The notes below the pieces were generated by a model. That model was not told the DNA's origin. It saw nothing but the letters and a program-made list of their open reading frames with translations, and made no database searches. Both the position numbers and the translations under genes were made by a program. DNA of 64,000 nucleotides from Diadema setosum (taxonomy: Eukaryota > Echinodermata > Echinoidea > Diadematoida > Diadematidae), in the NCBI RefSeq assembly GCF_964275005.1, contig NC_092686.1, positions 11,157,032 through 11,221,031 on the forward strand. Direction: 5' to 3'. Below, piece by piece: positions 59,508 to 64,000 of this stretch (its first letter is position 1; each line of letters begins with the position of its first letter).

Positions 59508-60259
59508 ATGATGATTATTTTGCATGCTCAAAAAGAAAAAAGAAGAAGAAAGGTTTGAGTTGTGAGAGGATAATGGGTAATGATGTCACCCTGGATGTCA
59601 CCTCATATATTTGACTCGTGGTTGCGGGGGATGTAAAGACACCCCAAGAGACATAATTACACGTTACATTGGTGTCATTTTATGTCTGATTGTAATTCAA
59701 TCTCCACTCTGAGCCCATTTTGGTGTTCTTACAGTGAACTCGAACAGGAAGTCACGTTTCCAAAATGGATTTAGTTAGTGTGCAGATTATGTAATATGTA
59801 TGTTTTATGTACAGATACATCATCCAATATTAATGTCTATGATTACTGTTTTGTTTTGTTGCGTTTTGTTTTTGTTTTGCTTTGTTTGTTTGTTTGTTTT
59901 TTGTTTTTTGTTCACTGTGTCATGCGTGCGTATGTGTGTGCGTGGGGGTGGCGGGGGCTCATGATTGTTGCGCTTCAGACTGGGCCTCGACAGAACCACT
60001 GATCTCAATAGGGGATATCGATATTCCCTTCAGAGATCAGTGGACAGAACAGAAAAAAAAAATAAATAAATGATGATTTGACTTTTGTACCGTAGAGGGC
60101 GGAATACAACTTTTGTCACTCAGACACACTGACGGCGCACTGCCAGCATCGATGTCGATTTTCCTCCCTTATAGAGAATAATATAGATGTTAGGATATAA
60201 AATTTACCCTGTAGTGACTGGTTGAAAGAGCTTCACGTATAGGTATTTTCAGCTACGAC
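59508..60259. other. Non-genic stretch
   Basis: It contains TTTTG/TTTG simple repeats near 59850-59915 and a short palindrome (59996-60043). No gene is recognised. Confidence 0.5.
59996..60043. repeat. 48-bp hairpin
   Basis: CCACTGATCTC (59996-60006) and GAGATCAGTGG (60033-60043) are exact inverses. The centre GGGGATATCGATATTCCC is itself nearly palindromic. A related fragment, GAGATATCCCCACTGATCTC, occurs near 62601-62620. Confidence 0.85.
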
Positions 60260-61125
60260 AGAATGTTGACATGCTTGACTCTCAATTATGACGACATTTT
60301 CCAAATTGTAGGCCTATATAGGAATACTATTTGTGAAATGATGTTATACTATTCAAGTAATGCAATTGTTACACCACAAAGCAATTATGACATCACGCAC
60401 TGCTTCGTACCGTCACTGTTTGAAAATGAAACAATAATAGCAAGACAATTGTGATATCACAAAGCATTATTATTGTATGACATCGCGCACTGCTTCGTAC
60501 GGTCACTGCACTTTTTAAGATGTAACATTTCTAACAAGACAGTTGTGACATCACAAAGCAATTATGACATCGCGCACTGCTTCGTACCGTCACTCTCTGA
60601 AATGTAACAATTTTATTTGTAACAAAACAATTGTGACATCACAAAGCAATTATGACATCGCGCACCGCTTCGTACCGTCACTCTCTGAAATGTAACAATT
60701 TTATTTGTAACAAAACAATTGTGACATCACAAAGCAGTATTGTATTACATCGCACACTGCTTCGAATATCTAACAAGACAATTATGACATCACAAAGCAA
60801 TTATGGCATTGCGCACTGCTTCGTACCGCGCCGTCACTCTCTGATTTCTAACAAAACAATTGTGACATCACAAAGAAATTCTGACATCGTGCGCTGCTTC
60901 GTGCTGTCAGTATACAGGATCCTTCCACAACATCGCGTCCTCCACAAGACTTCTCGCCTCACATTACCCCAATCTTTTGTTTACATTTTTTTATCCAAAA
61001 TGTAAAACAAATATACTCTGCATAATTTCGAGTTTCTGGTTAAAACTATAGGCCTCGGTGTCACCTCCACCCATAATCTTATCCAGAAACTCTCAAGGCA
61101 AAGTGTATTTGTATACTATTATCAG
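60260..61125. repeat. Dispersed repeat, copy 2 (with minisatellite expansion)
   Basis: It begins and ends like the repeat at 18170-18590 but contains about seven units of a 70-90 bp minisatellite between about 60345 and 60910. Each unit carries TGACATCACAAAGCAATTAT and CACTGCTTCGTACCGTCACT with variations. The right part holds an inverted repeat, GAGTTTCTGG (61030-61039) and CCAGAAACTC (61083-61092). Confidence 0.7.
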
Positions 61126-61994
61126 TCATACAGGTACACGACTACAGGTTTTTTTTTTTTCTTACCTTGTGTGCTAGCGACCTCCATTGGCAGACCAAAG
61201 TCGATGTAGCTAGCCATAAATAGTTCGCTACACAGTCTGGAAGTAGCATCTGAACCCATGTTTTGCTTCTTTTTCTTGTGGGATATCTTTCTTTATAAAT
61301 GTTTGAAATATGGATTTGCTCAGGAGGTACTTTGAATGACTGCGTGATATAAAAAGACTTTAGGGAGGTAATGAAAAGGATATAATTATAGTTCTCCTCC
61401 TCCTTTTTTTTCCAATCCCGATATGTTTTCAACTCTCTGATTAACAAAGTTCAATTATGGTATTCTAGTTAATGAATTTTGGTATGTTTTGAATTGCCCA
61501 GCTAAAAGCAAGCCTTCAGAGCTCTTTCTTTTTCTTTCGTGATGTGACATAAGCCAACTCTCGTTAGAGCACTGGAAGCTAAGGCAGAAAACTTCGGGTT
61601 TTTTTTTTTCTTCCAAAATCATCTGAAAATAATGTAGATCACAATCACTACTTAGTGCAGCCAGGGAGGTGTGTCTCACCTCTCTGGTGCAGCTTTGTAC
61701 AATGGTGTGTTAAAACTTTTAATTCGATTACTACGAGCTGTAGCCAGAGAGTTCATCAACCTTTATTGATGAGCTGCCCTGCAAAATTTAGTTCCTACCT
61801 AGCACACTATCTATTTCAACAGTATTCTCAATATTGGTTTTCTGTGCTTCGTGATGACGATGCTTCCAAGTTAATGTATAAGAAGTAAAAAAGAAAGCAA
61901 AAAGCGGAACATATTTAAGTAGAATTGATCGATTAATAGCAATAATACGGTCAAAGGCTGTGAACTATTTGTACTCGTAAAAACTTATGTAATT
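61126..61994. other. Non-genic stretch
   Basis: No gene or known repeat was recognised apart from the short imperfect palindrome at 61661-61687. Confidence 0.5.
61661..61687. repeat. Imperfect 27-bp palindrome
   Basis: CCAGGGAGGTG and CACCTCTCTGG are inverse with one mismatch around GTCT. It is related to the 35-bp palindrome at 37057-37091, sharing CAGGGAGGTG and GTCTCACCTC. Confidence 0.8.
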
Positions 61995-62200
61995 TCTGTA
62001 CTCGAACTCGTGGGCATTGTTTACCTAGTGTCGAACTCGTGGGCCTTGTTTGCCTAATGTCGGACACATGGGTCATATTTGCCCAGTGTCGAACTCATGG
62101 GCTGTATGACTGACTCGTGGGTTTTATGACTCATGGACCTTAATCAATGTCGAATTCGTGGCCCGTATGACTCATGGGTGTCGGTCTCGTGGGATGACCC
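61995..62200. repeat. Degenerate minisatellite with GTGTCGAACTCGTGGGC units
   Basis: Units such as CGAACTCGTGGGC, CGGACACATGGGTC, CGAACTCATGGGCTGTATGA and CGGTCTCGTGGGATGA recur every 25-40 bp, mixed with ATGACTCATGG words. Non-coding. Confidence 0.8.
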
Positions 62201-62757
62201 CGTTGCGTTTCAATTGATCTAAACGTGTAAAGTTAGAACTGGAGAGCAGAGTAATCTAAATTTCTAAAAAAAATAGTGCTCCTCTCTTCCTAAAGTTTCA
62301 GTGACTGTAAAGACATTAAGTACGTGTGAAGAATGTCCAGGACGAAGTTGGTCTAAAACTGCTTTCCGGGGGGGGGGGGGGGGGGAGATGCAGACAATCT
62401 TGACCTTTTACGGCAGAAGTAGGGCGTCGCAGAGATGGATGGAATGAGCAGGTTGGTGATTTTTGCCGCTATCACAAATCCTATCACTTGATTGGAGGAG
62501 AAGGAAGAACAGGAGATGGAGGAAGGTATGACGTTGGTGGCGCTATTTCACTCTGGACAATGATCCTTATCTACACAATGTTACGAGTGGAGTCTATTTC
62601 AGAGATATCCCCACTGATCTCTTTAGTATAGAAAAATACATATGATTCCTCCTGTGCAGATTCGCGATCGTCGTAGCATTGTGGGTACTGAATTACTGCA
62701 CTCACAAACAAGGCAATTATTTAGTGTGCGCTCTTAATTAGTCTTCATGAAAGGACA
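62201..62757. other. Non-genic stretch
   Basis: Nothing was recognised other than a G run at 62369-62386. Confidence 0.5.
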
Positions 62758-63291
62758 TTAAAGGACAAGTTCACCTTCATATATGTAAGGATTGAGTGAA
62801 TGCAGCAAAACACATCAGTGAAAGTTTGAGGAAAATTGGACAATCCGTTCAAAAGTTGTGAATTTTTTAAGTTTCTGCACTGTCACTGCTGTAATGAGAA
62901 GACTGCTACAGTGTATGGTGTCACATGTGTAGAACGATATAAGGAAAATACAAAGAGAATTCCACAAAATCTCATTTTTTGGAAAAAATGCACATAAGGG
63001 TAATATTATTCTTCCTGCTGTCTGAAAGAGGCAAGTCAGGTGCTCTATTATTATGCTAGAAAAATGAAAATATGTTGATTTTTTTAAATACTTTCCTTAT
63101 ATCGCTCTACGCACGTGACATTACACGCTGTAGTAGTCTTCTCATCCATGATGGCGGCACTGAAGCTTCAAAAATTCATAACTTTTGAATGGATTGTCCA
63201 ATTTTCCTCAAACCTTAACTGATGTGTTCTACTGATATTGCTGCATTCTCTCAATCCTTTTGTATCATATGAAGGCGGACTTGTCCTTTAA
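62758..63291. mobile_element. Foldback MITE-like element, family C
   Basis: The 534-bp segment starts TTAAAGGACAAGTTCACC and ends GGCGGACTTGTCCTTTAA. The arms continue inward for over 200 bp: CAAAAGTTGTGAATTTTT against AAAAATTCATAACTTTTG, and TGAGAAGACTGCTACAGTGT against its inverse near 63130. Such a long palindrome would form a stable hairpin. There is no coding capacity. Confidence 0.88.
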
Positions 63292-64000
63292 ACTGCAACT
63301 CTTTTGCTTTGAATACGTCGCTGGGGCTAGAGGAAGACAACCAACCATTTCATGATTGACATCACTATATAATCTCTCGATATGTTCGATTTCTTCTTCT
63401 TCTTCTTCTTCTTCTTCTTCTTCTTCTTCTTCTTTTTTTACAAACATTATCATCCAAAGCTGTCATCTTGTCCGAGGATCCCGTCGTATTCCTTCGAGCC
63501 TAATCGACAGAGAAAGAATTTATACTATCTCAGAGTTTATTTTTCATTTTATTTTTTTTTACCCCAACAGGGTATTAATTGCCTCCATAATTCAACATTT
63601 TATATCACAGTATACAAAAAGTGGAAAAAGAAAATACACTGTGCTTCAAAAGACATTCTTGAGAGTAAAAAAAAAAAAGACAACCACGAACTTTACACAC
63701 TTGTACTTCATTTGCTTTGGTAAATTATAATGTGTTTTCTTACTATTCGAATCTTCCTCTATTCTTTTACTAATTTCTCTTTCAAACAAATGTTGATCTC
63801 AGAATCTCAAATCTCAGAGTTTATAGTTGAGAATATCTCCGAATATTGATCCTCGAATATGGTTTCGAGTATCGTAACATATTGCGTTTGTTTGTGAGTT
63901 TGTGAGTGTGTGTGTGTATATGCGCGCGCGTGTGTGTTATCATCATGTGTATGAGTGTTTAGATTAGATCCACGAATGTAGGGCCTATAATGATCACTCT
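63292..64000. other. Non-genic end of the window
   Basis: It holds a TTC microsatellite and a GT/GC-rich tract near 63894-63937. No gene is recognised. Confidence 0.5.
63391..63432. repeat. TTC microsatellite
   Basis: Fourteen perfect TTC units followed by a T run. Serine, phenylalanine and glutamate repeat frames across it are artefacts. Confidence 0.95.

Noticed and set aside
60345..60910. A CRISPR-like array
   Set aside because: The repeated units are long, variable and directly adjacent without unique spacers of constant size, and the genome is animal; it is a minisatellite.

Overview
This looks like an animal nuclear genome segment, most likely from a marine invertebrate deuterostome; an echinoderm is my best guess. 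The evidence is: AT-rich DNA of low coding density, abundant microsatellites and palindromic transposons, spliced genes with GT-AG introns, and many copies of an AGGCCTAT-type word. The lineage call is inference. The statement that this is a multicellular animal genome is much firmer.

Two host genes can be supported. Ribosomal protein eL29 (RPL29) lies on the minus strand as three small coding exons (35270-35306, 28321-28385, 26509-26583). They splice in frame to a 58-residue protein. A two-box HMGB-type chromatin protein lies on the plus strand as one uninterrupted reading frame (41487-42098), with a TATA-like/initiator promoter candidate just upstream and a long 3' region. The two genes are divergent, about 6 kb apart.

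Most of the rest is mobile DNA. At 45593-55789 there is a structurally complete Ty3/gypsy LTR retrotransposon with two 2479-bp LTRs, a tRNA-Phe primer site, gag, pol and a 4-bp target duplication. Gag and pol overlap in the -1 frame with a TTTAAAC slippery site and a 9-bp hairpin 8 nt downstream. At 29253-35213, inside intron 1 of RPL29, there is a tandem LTR-internal-LTR-internal-LTR array of a non-autonomous LTR element (tRNA-Leu primer site, no gag or pol) inserted in a TA microsatellite. A 2.2-kb terminal-inverted-repeat element at 19851-22029 hosts a 5'-truncated LINE, whose 3' end recurs at 4884-5450. Also present are foldback MITE-like elements with TTAAAGG-type ends, two related elements with CAGTGGCGGATC ends (one carrying a nested second element), a tRNA-derived SINE, a dispersed repeat whose two copies differ by a minisatellite expansion, and several short perfect palindromes.

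By region: 1-19 kb is non-genic DNA with scattered repeats; 19.8-22.0 kb is a nested transposon; 26.5-35.3 kb is RPL29 with its inserted LTR array; 35.4-41.4 kb is intergenic with MITEs and one hAT-like element; 41.4-44.2 kb is the HMGB gene; 45.6-55.8 kb is the gypsy element; 55.8-64 kb is repeat-rich intergenic DNA. I found no rRNA gene, CRISPR array or operon, and no bacterial-type system.
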